A DNA stretch of 64,000 nucleotides from Hetaerina americana (GCA_022747635.1 JAKTNV010000168.1:458501-522500); one strand, 5' to 3'. Positions 12,610 to 22,996 are shown, counted from the stretch's first letter. A program made the numbers and translations. The notes: generated by a model from the sequence alone, not told the origin.

Positions 12610-12938
12610 GCATCACAAACGTGCATCCGAAGTGGTGCATGGAGTTTTTTGGTTGCCGGGAAAACGTCCACGATGAGCAGCGGTCGATTAAGCATTTTTT
12701 CCTTTGGAATCAACAACGGTGGCTGCAATTAACGAGATATTGAGATATAACCGGAGAATTACCCTTCATTTAGGTACAGGAAGGCCTTAGAATGAAGAGA
12801 GAGTGGATACAGATCCGCGCTGCAGAATATTGTGTCGGAGGTGTCTCCTCACCAAAGGAGCGTGTTTGCATCTCATGACAATGCCCGTCCTAATGTGTCA
12901 CATCAAATGACCACCCTACTCAATGAATTCGGCTGGGA
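12610..12938 (+). pseudogene. Mariner-like transposase (element C), left part
   Basis: The plus strand carries a degraded transposase of the mariner superfamily. ENVHDEQRS and NRRITLH belong to the DNA-binding part, with several frame changes. The second catalytic region, ASHDNARPNVSHQMTTLLN (12850-12915), contains the expected DN after His. The frame is cut at 12,939-12,940 by the insertion of element B and resumes at 13,867. Confidence 0.65.
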
Positions 12939-12940
12939 TA

Positions 12941-13866
12941 CAGGGTCGAACCCAAAAGTGGTAGGACTGATTTTCTCTGGCGCGAACGGAGCGGTGGAGG
13001 GGGTCTGCTTGCCAGCGTAAGGTGGAGGGGGCCCTTAGCAACAGACCGACACCAACCTCAGTCGCCTGCGGGCTGTCGTTGAGTGAGGACACCGTTTTTA
13101 GTGAAGCAAGTTTTTTGCCCGCGTCGAAAAACAAAATGAATCTGAATTTAGAGCAACGCTATTCCGTGAAGTTTTGTGCGAAACTCGGGAAGACGGCAAC
13201 TGAGACCCTCGATATGATCAAGCAGGCTTATGGGGACACTGCCTTAAGCCGTTCCACAGTATTTGAGTGGCACAAGTTGTTTAAAGAGGGTAGGGAGCTC
13301 GTTGAAGACGACCATCGCTCCGGACGGCCGTCGACGGCAAGAACCGACACGAAAGTGGACAGAGTGAGGACCCTGCTGAACACAGACCGACGCTTAACCA
13401 GTGAAGAAATTGCAGACCAGTTGGGTCTGTCTGCATCCAACGTCCAACGCATTATTTCACAGGATTTGGCCATGCGCAAGGTGTGCGCCAAGATGGTGCC
13501 GAAAATTCTGAGTGTCGACCGACAGGCAACGCTCGTCGTCAGACAGCTCCTGGCCAAATACGGCGTTGCCACATTGCCGCACCCGCCCTATTCTCCCGAT
13601 CTGGCACCACCGGATTTCTTCTTCTTCCCCCTGATCAAAAGACAGCTCAAGGGACGACGTTTTGACTCGATAAAGACTTCGACGATGGTCATCAACGGCA
13701 TCCCCAAAGAAAATTTCCATCGGGCGTACGGGGAATGGGATCAACGTTATACTAAGTGTGTAGCAGTTCAAGGAGCATGCTTTGAAGATTAATAAGTCGA
13801 TGTAAATATATCGTCAATAAAATTCTTGTAAAAAAATCAGTCCTACCACTTTTGGGTGCGACCCTG
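12941..13866 (+). mobile_element. Deleted mariner element (element B), nested
   Basis: A 926-bp element with clear terminal inverted repeats: CAGGGTCGAACCCAAAAGTG on the left and the matching complement ending ACCCTG on the right, continuing into GTAGGACTGATTTT. It is flanked by TA on both sides (12,939-12,940 and 13,867-13,868), the standard mariner target duplication. It carries an internally deleted transposase frame. It lies inside an older mariner-like element (C), whose coding sequence continues on both sides. Confidence 0.9.
13136..13792 (+). CDS. Internally deleted mariner transposase
   Basis: The ATG at 13136 opens a frame to 13792 (218 aa; intact family members are about 340-350). 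It retains the helix-turn-helix region with YSVKFCAKLGKTATETL, SRSTVFEWHKLFKEG and DDHRSGRPSTARTD, and the second HTH ending in LAMRKVCAKMVPKIL. It then jumps directly to VRQLLAKYGV, HPPYSPDLAPPDFFFFP and the C-terminal tail. The deletion removes the first two catalytic aspartates and keeps only the third (PDLAPPDFF). The protein could still bind its termini but could not cut. The deletion kept the frame open. Confidence 0.88.
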   Translation: MNLNLEQRYSVKFCAKLGKTATETLDMIKQAYGDTALSRSTVFEWHKLFKEGRELVEDDHRSGRPSTARTDTKVDRVRTLLNTDRRLTSEEIADQLGLSASNVQRIISQDLAMRKVCAKMVPKILSVDRQATLVVRQLLAKYGVATLPHPPYSPDLAPPDFFFFPLIKRQLKGRRFDSIKTSTMVINGIPKENFHRAYGEWDQRYTKCVAVQGACFED

Positions 13867-13868
13867 TA

Positions 13869-14107
13869 TATCATTAACCACCCTCCTAACAGCCCGGACG
13901 TTGCCCCCTAGCGACTACCACTTGTTTCCCGCTCTCAAAAAACACCTTGGAGGACAGAAATTCAAGTCAGACGAGGAAGTGCCAGAAGCAGTCCTCAAGT
14001 TGGCTTCGTGCCATGCGAGGGGAGAAAGGTACGACGCCGGTATTAAAACGCTGCTTACAAGGATGCAAAAAGTGGTTGATCGTCTGGGCGACTGTGTAGA
14101 AAAATAG
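13869..14107 (+). pseudogene. Mariner-like transposase (element C), right part
   Basis: This continues the element interrupted at 12,939. It reads PPSDYHLFPALKKHLGG with the third catalytic Asp, then KSDEEVPEAVLKL, then GERYDAGIKTLLTRMQK and GDCVEK, the normal C-terminus of this transposase group. A frame change at the insertion site separates it from the left part. Confidence 0.75.
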
Positions 14108-14560
14108 CTAAACGCTCAACCTTTCCTACGATGCATACAGAGTTAAGAATAAATTGGATTTTACAAGGAAAAAAAATAGGAGACCTTACTTTTCGAATCG
14201 CCCTCGTCTTGAGCTTGATTACTTCGGCTTGATTACTGTGTTTATGGATTTTTTTATTACCTAATAATTCGGCAGAGAAAATCATTTTAAACTCTACAAT
14301 CATTTTAAAAAGTTCAGTTGCAACAATTGTCAAGTAGTACAAAACAACTTTCTAAATGATTTGTTTCGTTTATACCATTTTAATGACTGAGCTTCGCAGC
14401 AAATTTGAAAACATTTTTATAGTTTGAGAATTCAACTCGAGTGAATTAGAGCTAGACCCAGTTTGAGTTGACACGTCACTATCGAGATCTTTACACTTCA
14501 TATCACAGACTGCAGACAAACATTTAGGTTACCGATCAATTTGTTTCTTTTATGTTATTA

Positions 14561-15430
14561 TGCCGTGACGCAGAAGATAGATATTGAGGTAAATGAGGAG
14601 ATGCATAAGCAGGCTTTGCTGTTGATTGAGGACATGTGCTACCTCACGGGTGGCAGTTTATTACTGAAGTTAGGAATGCCAGCGCCAGATCGTGGAATGA
14701 ACGACTCTTTTAATCGAGATTTGAAACGTGAATATCATCGACATGAATCGGACCAATCAGTTCAAACTAATGTACCCCTGCTGAACCCCACCAGAAGTAA
14801 GTATATGATGCATTAATGAAGGCAATTGATGGTGGAAATAGTGGCTTATTTTTCTTTGGATGTCCCTCGTGGAACTGGGAAGACATTCATACAAGTAAAA
14901 TTGCTTTTGGACACTTTTCTTGCGAGATCGGACATTCCGATAGCAGTTGCTTCTTCTGGCAAAGCGGCCACATTGTTGGAACGATGCCGTACGGCTAATT
15001 CAGCGTTGAAGTTGCCGTTGAAGAACCTACAAAATTCTGAGCAAGTGACATGCAACATTTCGAAACAGCCCGCAATGGCCAAAATTTTAGTAGCATCTAA
15101 AATCATCATATGGGGCGAATGCATGATGGCGCACAAACGCGCATTGGAGCACCACTTGACTGGACATTGAAATATCTATGCAATGGCTCGAGATGCTTTG
15201 GTGGCGCAAACATTTTACTGTCTGGAGATTTCCGCCAAGCACTGCCATTCATTCCAAGATCGACTGCTGCCGATCAATAAATAAACGCTTGCCTCAAATC
15301 ATCAAACCTGTGGCGCTATATGAAGAAACTTCAAGTGACCACCAAGATGACAGTTGCATTGCTGAACGATCCGTCTGCTGAAGATTTCTCCAAGCAATTT
15401 TTTAAGTCCCAAATAACAGCTTTCATTAAA
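14561..15430 (+). pseudogene. Helitron helicase (PIF1-like), degenerate
   Basis: Plus-strand remains of the helicase half of a Helitron RepHel protein. In order: EEMHKQALLLIEDMC and LGMPAPDRGMND (14580-14700), the Walker A region PRGTGKTF (about 14865), then AVASSGKAATLL, TANSALKLPL, WGECMMAHKRALE (Walker B region, with Asp of DE replaced by Gly), FPPSTAIHS and related GDFRQ-like remnants in shifted frames, and a KKLQVTTKMTV segment near 15320. Multiple frameshifts and stops break it. It is related to, but clearly diverged from, the Helitron at 41.07-43.32 kb. No element ends are seen. Confidence 0.8.
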
Positions 15431-16330
15431 AAGGAAAAGGAACAGCTTAGGAACGCAGATTTTTCAATGTGGAGTGTATTTTTACAGGAGTTTCGGCTCT
15501 GCGGACAGTGGGTTTGAAACCCCAGGAAAAGCTGGACAAACGGGTAAAAAATGTAATTTCTAGTTTTTGGATATTTTGTATTCTCGGCGCCTCTAAGCGC
15601 CGGAGAGTGGCAAGCATAGGTCGATTGGTTCACGCATACTTTTAGCGTATTTCATTAGCTTTAAAATGGTGCAATATTCGTGTCCCTAGCTCAATCTATT
15701 AATGAATTATTGATGAAAAACTAGGCCGATTCTTGTGACGCGCTACCGTAAAATCGACTGAAAACCATAATTATATGAAATATGAATGTTTAAACCTATA
15801 CAGATATTGTTATTGAGAATTGATTGTTCAAATAAAATGTATAGAATTAAATATAAACCTTGCATCACCACATGCGCTGACACGTGCTTTCGAAAACCAT
15901 TTGGTTTCCTACGCAGCACCTCTTAAAATCTCAGAATTCGAACAATCGAATCAGACAGGAACGGCAAATTTTCCACGGAATGAAATCATCCTTAACTACC
16001 TGATTGGTGGGTAATTAAGTGGACAGTTTTTAAACCAAGGTTGCTTGCTTGCGTTCAACCATCCCGTGCAGCTTTGTGAATTAAATTTCAGATCAACCCA
16101 ATTTCTACTTCCATTTATTACGTAAGACATTTGACATATACGATGTCTTTTCAAAAAATATCGCGAATTTCCGCGGGTTGCGTAATTTGAATTTCGATTT
16201 TTTGTGGTGTTATGTTGGTACTTCTGTCTCACACTTATGCCGAAAAGATCGGTTATATTTCAAAGTCCAGTTAATTTTTGAAAGTGTTTTGTTCTGACGT
16301 GTTTTTGCCTGTCTTCGATTCTTGCCTGTT
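15431..16330. other. Stretch without recognised gene
   Basis: No domain is recognised. Short open frames at 15431-15517 and 15820-16014 have no features. The segment directly after the helicase could be further decayed Helitron sequence. Confidence 0.35.
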
Positions 16331-16640
16331 CCAAAAAATTGATCAAAGAATCTGTATCAAATTTTGTGTGAAAAACGAAATAAAATGCGGGGAGGCATGG
16401 ACAAGCTACCGTGGACCGAAGCAAAGTGTATCAGTGGTAGAAAATGTTCTCACGGAGCCGAGAAGATGAGAAAGACGAAGAGCGTGCCCGAGCACGTCAA
16501 CGACAGACGAAAACATTGATGAAGTGAAGGAAATAGTATTGGCCAATCGTCGAATCACCCTTAGTAATAGTTGCTGAGGACATGGACACATCGATTGGCT
16601 CGTACCATTTCCAATGATTTGGGCAAGACACGGATCGATG
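16331..16640 (+). pseudogene. Mariner transposase N-terminal fragment
   Basis: The plus strand shows IDQRICIKFCVKNEIKCGEA (16340-16400). After a frame change it reads TSTTDENIDEVKEIVLANRRITL (16497-16562), followed by EDMDTSIGS. This is the order of the paired helix-turn-helix region of mariner transposases. The catalytic part is absent and frameshifts are present. Confidence 0.72.
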
Positions 16641-16689
16641 CGAAGAGCTCAAAGACTCATTGCATCCTGCCTATTCTCCCTCAACTGAC

Positions 16690-16785
16690 GCATTTGACTC
16701 AAAATTTCCCCTTCCCACCTCCAATTTCCCCTTCCCACCTCCAATTTCCCCTTCCCACCTCCAATTTCCCCTCCCTCTCCTCACT
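16690..16785. repeat. 20-bp pyrimidine minisatellite
   Basis: Three to four tandem copies of a 20-bp unit, TTTCCCCTTCCCACCTCCAA. It is followed by a long C-rich strand (to about 17,050), giving strong strand asymmetry but no gene. Confidence 0.85.
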
Positions 16786-17155
16786 AACCATCTTGGGACC
16801 CCCCCCTAACTTTGGAACCCATTAGCTCCCCCCCCTAATATTAGCAAACAACCGCCAAAAACCTTCCCCCTCCCCATTATGCACCGTTACATTTCGCTGT
16901 TTTTCTTCCTCCCCCCCCACCTTGGAACCTACAATACTCCCACTGGACAGTCTATTCTCCCCACCCCCTCTAAGTCTTCCAATTACGAGTTTATTTCCCC
17001 CTTCCCAATGACCCATTCCTTCAAACCCCCCTAACAGAAATTCATTCTTCTCCAAAGAGGCCTGCTTGGCAGGCGAAAAACTTGGTGTCAGGTTTTCTCT
17101 AGGCACTTAACTATCCCCGAGTCCTACTTCATCTTTTTTGTTTGTTTGAGTGATT

Positions 17156-17640
17156 GACAGGTCCCCTGACATAGGAGAAATCCTTGTTTACCCCGAAAGA
17201 GTGAGTGTGTTACAAAGGTCTGATACATCAGAGTGATTGCGTGTTTACGTACGTCCATTCTGTTTCGTTTGTTACTTCTGTATGTTTGGCGGGTCCCTGG
17301 CTTCAGACGAATCCTGGTAAACCCTGAAAGAGTGAGCACTTGTGAATCGCAAAGGTCACTGTTTTCGAAAAAAGCACACCTGAGTGAATGAGCGAAAGCG
17401 GGCGTGCATGTTTTATTATTTCGTATTAATCTGTGCGATTGGCGGGTCATTGCCATAGGAGAGATCCTTGCAAACCCTGATTGTGTGTGTGTGAATGCGA
17501 TTTACGGGAGTGCTTTTATTCCTTAACACAACCTATTAATCGAGAGGCTGTAGTTTGGTTTGATTTTTGTTATTTATTTTTTATTTAGTATGCGATTCAG
17601 GTATAGGCGGGTCACTGTTTCTTAAACACACCCAAGTGAC
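17156..17640. repeat. Degenerate tandem repeat, 132-165 bp
   Basis: Four diverged copies start at 17156, 17288, 17441 and 17606 with GGCGGGTCCCTG-like sequence. The first three continue to ATCCTTGCAAACCCTGAAAG. Copy spacing is 132, 153 and 165 bp. This may be a decayed satellite or internal repeats of an unknown element. Confidence 0.6.
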
Positions 17641-18702
17641 CTATTGTGTGTGTTCCCCGTCCCAACCCTTACTTTTCCCTTGTCAAATCTAGTGCCAATG
17701 AAGCTTATGGTCTCGGTTATCCCGTTTTCATTGCTTCGAGACCATTGGGAAGTTCATTTTATATTTACAAATCTTCCATCGTTTCCACGACCAAGGCATA
17801 ATATGGAGTGTTCTTTATAAAAATGTCCAATAATCTCCCACTCCTACATAGTCCACAAAAAGTAAAACCAAACATTGGATCCATTGCGGTAAACAACACT
17901 CGGGAACACGAGTCACTAGGACAATTTCGAGGAACAATAACAGAGCTACGGAGAGTATGACAATTATGAACAACAAATCAGTGCGCTTTTCAGTTATGCC
18001 TTTCGCTCAAAGCAAACGTTCCGAAGGTTTCCTACGTACATGATATTCGAGCTTATTATATTGAATATAAAAGAGCGGCGGCACGATTGATATAATTTCG
18101 AACATTGAACACCTCGGCAGCGTGGCCAACTGGCCTAATGTCACCCATAAAGTCAGTTATCTCTGATTAAATTCCAATGTATAATTTGGTTCACCGAAAA
18201 ACAGGAAATTTAAACCAAGTTGCCGTGTTGTATAGTGTGATGCAATGCATGTTTAAAGCAAACCAATCTAAGTGAAAATTCTAAAGTAAGTGCCGACAAA
18301 ATATTGCGCACAAATGTATATCAGCGAGCAATTATTTCAAAAGTTCGTGGGCGAAACAGTTGAAGGGGTGGTTAGTTACGTGCGTTCTGTTATTTTTTGT
18401 ATCAATGTGATCGTTGACCGGGAGAATGTTCTGTTTTTTTATATGGTTTTACGTCTTATCTCTTTCTAAAGCAATTGTGAAAACAAATTTCGTTACAAAT
18501 ATTAATAAGCAATGGATTCCTCTAAGAAAATATTACGGTGGTGGGTTAATGTTGCCTGTGTGGAATTTCGGAGTGCGAAGTATTGCGGGCTCGATCTAAC
18601 GTCATGATTATTTGCGCAGACGAAGTTTATTTTATTTTCAAGGCGTGAGCTTTATAGTGAATAGGTTTAATAGTTTAGACTAGTTAAACTTCTGACGTTG
18701 CG
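17641..18702. other. Stretch without recognised gene; likely upstream region of ZAD gene
   Basis: No coding sequence is recognised. It includes the presumed 5' flank of the ZAD gene. Confidence 0.35.
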
Positions 18703-18708
18703 TCAGTG
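18703..18708 (+). promoter_or_regulatory. Possible initiator of ZAD gene
   Basis: TCAGTG lies 49-54 bp before the ATG at 18757 and matches the core of the arthropod initiator TCAKT. No TATA box lies about 30 bp upstream, so a TATA-less promoter is possible. Weak evidence. Confidence 0.3.
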
Positions 18709-18756
18709 GCGATTAATTAGTTCTGTCTTGATATTAGTGAATATTATCACTTCAAA

Positions 18757-18870
18757 ATGTCAGTCGACGTTAGTTTATTTCCATGCAGGCTTTGTCAAAA
18801 AACTTATGCCGATTGCTCTTATTTAAATGTTTTTGAGTCGATTGGAACAAATGGAACTTGGTTGTTTGAG
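18757..18870 (+). CDS. ZAD zinc-finger protein, exon 1
   Basis: The start has good context (TTCAAAATG). The 38 codons encode the first half of a ZAD (zinc-finger-associated) domain: FPCRLCQKTYADC with the first Cys pair CxxC, then YLNVFESI. A donor, GAG|GTAATT, follows at 18871 in phase 0. ZAD domains are dimerisation modules at the N-terminus of C2H2 transcription factors, greatly expanded in insects, which supports an insect source. The second half lies in exon 2 at 18976. Confidence 0.75.
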
Positions 18871-18975
18871 GTAATTGAGGACTAGTTACAATTAGAGGCG
18901 AGTGGTCAATAGTAAGTGGTTAATTATTGAAAACAGGTTTTCCTCGAATTCGTTATTTCTATTGTGTTTGCATAG

Positions 18976-19098
18976 GTAAATGAAGAAGATGGCCTTCCAT
19001 CCACAGCCTGCTGTGATTGCTGTAGAAAACTGGGAGAATTGAGCGAATTCAAGAGAATTTGCTTGAGGTCTGCAAGGGACTCGGGAGAAAAAGGCTAA
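18976..19098 (+). CDS. ZAD zinc-finger protein, exon 2 (truncated)
   Basis: The acceptor TTTGCATAG ends at 18975 and joins exon 1 in phase 0. It encodes EEDGLPSTACCDCCRKLGEL with the second Cys pair, completing the ZAD fold (Cys pairs in exons 1 and 2). The frame meets TAA at 19096-19098, seven bases before the inverted-repeat element that starts at 19105. The C2H2 fingers expected downstream are not found in the next kilobases. Either a donor is hidden here, or the gene has been cut short by the repeat insertion. Confidence 0.68.
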   Translation, partial: VNEEDGLPSTACCDCCRKLGELSEFKRICLRSARDSGEKG

Positions 19099-19104
19099 CG
19101 GTTA

Positions 19105-19169
19105 GTGTGACGGTATACCATCATTTTCCCGAATTGTCCCCTTCCCGAATAATTTTTGCCCCGAATGAG
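19105..19169 (+). repeat. Left inverted repeat flanking the LINE
   Basis: GTGTGACGGTATACCATCAT followed by several TTCCCGAAT-type units. It matches, with two gaps of 15-17 bp, the reverse complement of 21262-21357. The repeated TTCCCGAAT units suggest a foldback or MITE-type element. Confidence 0.65.
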
Positions 19170-19227
19170 TACAAAATCTTATCTAAATCAAAATTTAATC
19201 ACACTATGTTAATCACAGTACAATATT

Positions 19228-21120
19228 GTGTGCGATATCCTGCAAGTATTCCAATTCGTTGCATCTAGAAATGATTTACTTAGTTACTACCACTCTTACA
19301 AAACCAGTGGAAGCCGGCATGACAAAGAGGCCTACTTGAAATACAAAAGAGATTATTATAATTTAGTTAGGTGTGCAAGAAATAATGCTTACAAGGATTT
19401 TATATTGAATGCAAAAAATAAACAAAAGGCAGCATGGAGTGTAATCAATCAAGAAGTTGGTCATTGTAATGGAAAAGAAAATCTTCCTTTCACCCCAGAT
19501 GCTGTAAATAATTGTTTCTTAAAAGCTGTTGAAGACAATTTGTTCTCTCGAAAAGTTGATGCCGCCAATATTGGTAATATGCTGCAAAATCTTCCTCCGA
19601 ATAATTTAAATTTAAAATGGAATTTTGTTACTCCACTTGATATTATATCGACTGTTAAAAAATTTAAAAAATCCAACAGTAAGGATATTTATGGTCTTTC
19701 TAACTCCCTAATAAAGGACATTATTGTGCTCATTGCGGAACCATTAGCAATGTTAGTCAATTTATGTTTTGAGACAGGAGATTTTCCAACAGCTCTAAAA
19801 TATTCCAAAACAGTACCTGTCTATAAGAAAGGTGATAAAGATGATTTAGCTAACTACCGCCCCATTTCCATAGTCCCCTTTTTTGGTAAAATTTTTGAAG
19901 CTATTAAGAAAGATCAAATATGTAATTTTTTTGAGTTAAATAATCTCTTTTCCAAATCCCAGTACGGCTTTCGATCTGGGAAATCTACAATTTTGGCAGT
20001 AGAGTCCATAGTTAATTATGTCATTAATGCATTTGAAGAAAAGGAATCAGTCTCAGTGACACTATGTGATCTTAGTAAGGCCTTCAACTGTGTTAATCAT
20101 TCAATATTACTAACAAAGCTAGAATATTATGGTATTAAGGGAGTTGCACTGAAACTAATGAAGTCATATTTGGATGATCGCCACCAATTGGTTGAACTTG
20201 ATGGCTGTCAGTCTGCAGCTCTTAAAGTAAAATGTGGTGTACCACAGGGCTCTGTGCTTGGCCCAGTACTTTTCATTATCATGATTAATGATTTGCCCTG
20301 TAATATGAAACCTAGATCTTTTTTATATGCTGATGACACTACTTTTGTGGAAAAGTGTCAACATCCAGAAGATGCAAAGTTACGATCTAGCGCTACCCAA
20401 AAACAGGCTAAGGAATGGTTTGATGTTAATCATTTACAATTAAATACTAACAAAACTCAGCATATTGTGTGCAGTCTTAAATCAAAAACAACTGATATTG
20501 AAACTGCTAAAATACTAGGAATTTATATTGATACAAAACTTAATTGGGAGACTCACATCAGTCAGACCTGTAATAAACTTAGTAAAGCTGTTTATATGTT
20601 AACAAAGATCAACTTTATCATTTCAAATGAGTATCGTTTAACACTTTACCATGCCTTCTTTCAATGTCATTTGAATTATGGTGTTGAGTTATGGGGTCAT
20701 TCCCCTCATGTTAAACAAATTTTGCTACTGCAAAAGAGAGCTATTCGCTCTATTGCTAATATACCACCACGTGATTCCTGCAAACCTTTTTTTATTAGGT
20801 ATAGAATCATGACTGTATTTTGTTTGTATATCTTTAAGGCTCTGACTCATGTGAATGTTAATCTAGAAACTTACCAATTAAGATCCAACCTCCATAACTA
20901 TTCCACAAGAGGTAAATCGAATCTAAATACTACTAATTGTAGATTGTCATTAACTTACAACACATTTCACAATATGAACATACGACTGTATAACTATCTG
21001 CCTACTCAGTTGAAATCAGATGCTATCCAGAGTTTCAAGAATAGGGTATATACCTGGTTACTTGCTCACCTACTATACTCATTGGATGAATTCTTTTTTG
21101 CCAATCTTCATCACATTTAA
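19228..21120 (+). CDS. Non-LTR retrotransposon reverse transcriptase, 5'-truncated but open
   Basis: An uninterrupted frame of about 630 codons begins without an ATG at a 5' truncation point near 19,230-19,260. RT blocks in order: a pre-RT region (NSKDIYGLSNSLIKD), KTVPVYKKGDKDDLANYRPI, QYGFRSGKSTI, motif A LCDLSKAFNCVNH (usual AFD is AFN), motif B GVPQGSVLGPVLF, and motif C FLYADDTTFV (YADD intact, near 20325). Downstream are NWETHI, GVELWGHSPHVK and a C-terminal NIRLYNYLPTQLK segment. The endonuclease is missing. The absence of stops implies a recent insertion. The 3' UTR ends AATAAAGTA then (TTA)n. CR1/Jockey-like by style. Confidence 0.9.
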   Translation: MCDILQVFQFVASRNDLLSYYHSYKTSGSRHDKEAYLKYKRDYYNLVRCARNNAYKDFILNAKNKQKAAWSVINQEVGHCNGKENLPFTPDAVNNCFLKAVEDNLFSRKVDAANIGNMLQNLPPNNLNLKWNFVTPLDIISTVKKFKKSNSKDIYGLSNSLIKDIIVLIAEPLAMLVNLCFETGDFPTALKYSKTVPVYKKGDKDDLANYRPISIVPFFGKIFEAIKKDQICNFFELNNLFSKSQYGFRSGKSTILAVESIVNYVINAFEEKESVSVTLCDLSKAFNCVNHSILLTKLEYYGIKGVALKLMKSYLDDRHQLVELDGCQSAALKVKCGVPQGSVLGPVLFIIMINDLPCNMKPRSFLYADDTTFVEKCQHPEDAKLRSSATQKQAKEWFDVNHLQLNTNKTQHIVCSLKSKTTDIETAKILGIYIDTKLNWETHISQTCNKLSKAVYMLTKINFIISNEYRLTLYHAFFQCHLNYGVELWGHSPHVKQILLLQKRAIRSIANIPPRDSCKPFFIRYRIMTVFCLYIFKALTHVNVNLETYQLRSNLHNYSTRGKSNLNTTNCRLSLTYNTFHNMNIRLYNYLPTQLKSDAIQSFKNRVYTWLLAHLLYSLDEFFFANLHHI

Positions 21121-21220
21121 GAACTTATGTTTATATATTAAGTAATATTATGATTGACGACATTTAATATGGTTGTACCATTTTTAAAATGAATAAAGTA
21201 TTATTATTATTATTATTATC
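21121..21220 (+). repeat. LINE 3' UTR with (TTA)n tail
   Basis: A short 3' UTR with AATAAA at 21192 is followed by a (TTA)n tract (about 21199-21219), the typical microsatellite-like 3' end of several non-LTR families. Confidence 0.75.
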
Positions 21221-21261
21221 TATAATTTTCATTTGGGTTGGGTTGGTGGTTTTTTTTTAAA

Positions 21262-21357
21262 CTCATTCGGGAAATTGTGTTCTGGAAATTGTCATTCGGG
21301 AAGGGGACTTGCGGGAAAAATGCTATTCGGGAAAATGATAGGTAACCAATGTGACAC
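21262..21357 (-). repeat. Right inverted repeat flanking the LINE
   Basis: Complementary to 19105-19169 with gaps; its outer end is GGTAACCAATGTGACAC. With the left arm it frames 2.25 kb containing the LINE. Confidence 0.65.
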
Positions 21358-21744
21358 CCCTCGTTTGTTATTGGTAACCCTTGGCAACACTTCTGTTTAC
21401 ATTGTTACGTCATTGGGATGCGGAATATTATGAATGGAGCCTCAGGGATTCTTAAAGTTCCTCGAGAGATAATTCTAACCCGTAAAAGCAGTCTTCAAAT
21501 GGTAAATGTCCTCATGTCAGATCTTTGGATTGAATTTTGCAAGAGGTGAGTGTATTAGTGAAGTGTTTATTGCAATTATTCTCATGGCAAAGTGAAAAAA
21601 AATCAATGAATAGCTGTTTGCTGAAGATAAAACGAAGGATATGTGGTTTCTGAGAAAGGCTATGTTGAATATTAAAATAGGAATCCATAAACTGGTTGTA
21701 TTGGATTAGTTAACGTATGGCGAAAGTATTCTGGATGGTCAAAT
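21358..21744. other. Stretch without recognised gene
   Basis: No domain is recognised. A possible small exon between CATGTCAG and GAGGTGAGTG (about 21509-21545) is seen, but nothing identifies it. Confidence 0.3.
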
Positions 21745-22600
21745 CAGAAGGGAGATAGATAGATAGATAGAAAGTGGTCTTTATTTGGGCGAAATTGAGA
21801 CCAAATGGTCCCTTCTTCCATTTAACCCATCGTCGTGTACACATACCTACACATATACATACATATCCACACACACATACATATACACATGCACACATAA
21901 ACATACATTCATACATGCATACACATACATAAATACATACATAATTACGCACATATACACCCATACATACATACATATACATATATAAATTAAGAATACA
22001 CCTACATATACTCAAATTAAATGACAGTGAAGATAGAGAACAATAAAATGAGGAAAGTCTAAGCAAAGAATGAGGTTTGTGGGAAAAGCTAGGGAGAGCG
22101 TGGCATTGCTCAACTAGTAAAAACCCACGCAGGAAAAACACCCACGAAGAGAGTGGGGGGGGGGTGAAAAACCTGCGAAAACCCTATTAATTAGAGGAAA
22201 GATACATGTACATTGTAACAATCATTTTTACTTAGTATACATATTATTAAGTTACTGAAATTGATTTGGAGAAATTAAATACATTGACAACACATGCGGA
22301 GTAATGAGAAGCGTGGCATTTCTAAAAATAATGATGCAAACTCCTACCGCTTGAGATGACAAAACAAAAAAGCAGGGTAAAAAAAGTAGACACAGTGATC
22401 TGTGTAGCAGCTGAGTGGAATGAGGGAGGGTATATTGGTTAAGTTACGTACCTGAGGAAAATTAACTTTTGAAGTGCTCTTCTAAATGTTGTTGTTGATG
22501 AAGAGTTTTTTATGTCATCTGGGAGAGAGTTCCACAGACGGCATGCTGTAACAGGAAAAGATTTGTGATAGATTTCCGTGCAAGATTCCCCCTTACCGTG
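21745..22600 (-). pseudogene. 3' end of a non-LTR retrotransposon
   Basis: On the minus strand, 22590-22455 encodes a typical RT C-terminal tail of the CR1/Jockey type: CRLWNSLPDDIKNSSSTTTF followed by RRAL. It is followed by about 700 bp of 3' UTR and ends with AATAAAGACCACTTTC and a (TATC)n tail at 21752-21772. The rest of the element is absent. The 3' UTR carries a (ACAT)n tract. Confidence 0.72.
21838..21990. repeat. (ACAT)n microsatellite
   Basis: Imperfect ACATACAT/ACACATAT repeats of about 150 bp. Open frames across it on both strands are low-complexity artefacts. Confidence 0.9.
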
Positions 22601-22677
22601 ATGTGTGAATTTTCACACGCCGCATAGGGCTTAGTGCTGGGTGAACCCTACCATCACCTACTAAATCGACCTTTGGG

Positions 22678-22696
22678 TTGATTACTGTGTTTATGT

Positions 22697-22771
<75 letters not shown>

Positions 22772-22996
22772 CATAAACACAGTAATCTACCCATTTTGAT
22801 TACTGAGTTGATTACTGGTTGGTTGATTACTATTACTGGATTACTGTGTTTATGTTATATATATATATATATATATATAAAACATAAACACAGTAATCAA
22901 CCAGTAATAGTAATCAGCCAACCAGTAATCAACTCAGTAATTTATGTTATATATATATATGTATGTATATAACATAAACACAGCAATCAACTCATA

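Noticed and set aside
21710..22141. 143-codon Cys/Tyr-rich minus-strand frame
   Set aside because: Most of it is the complement of an (ACAT)n microsatellite in a LINE 3' UTR.
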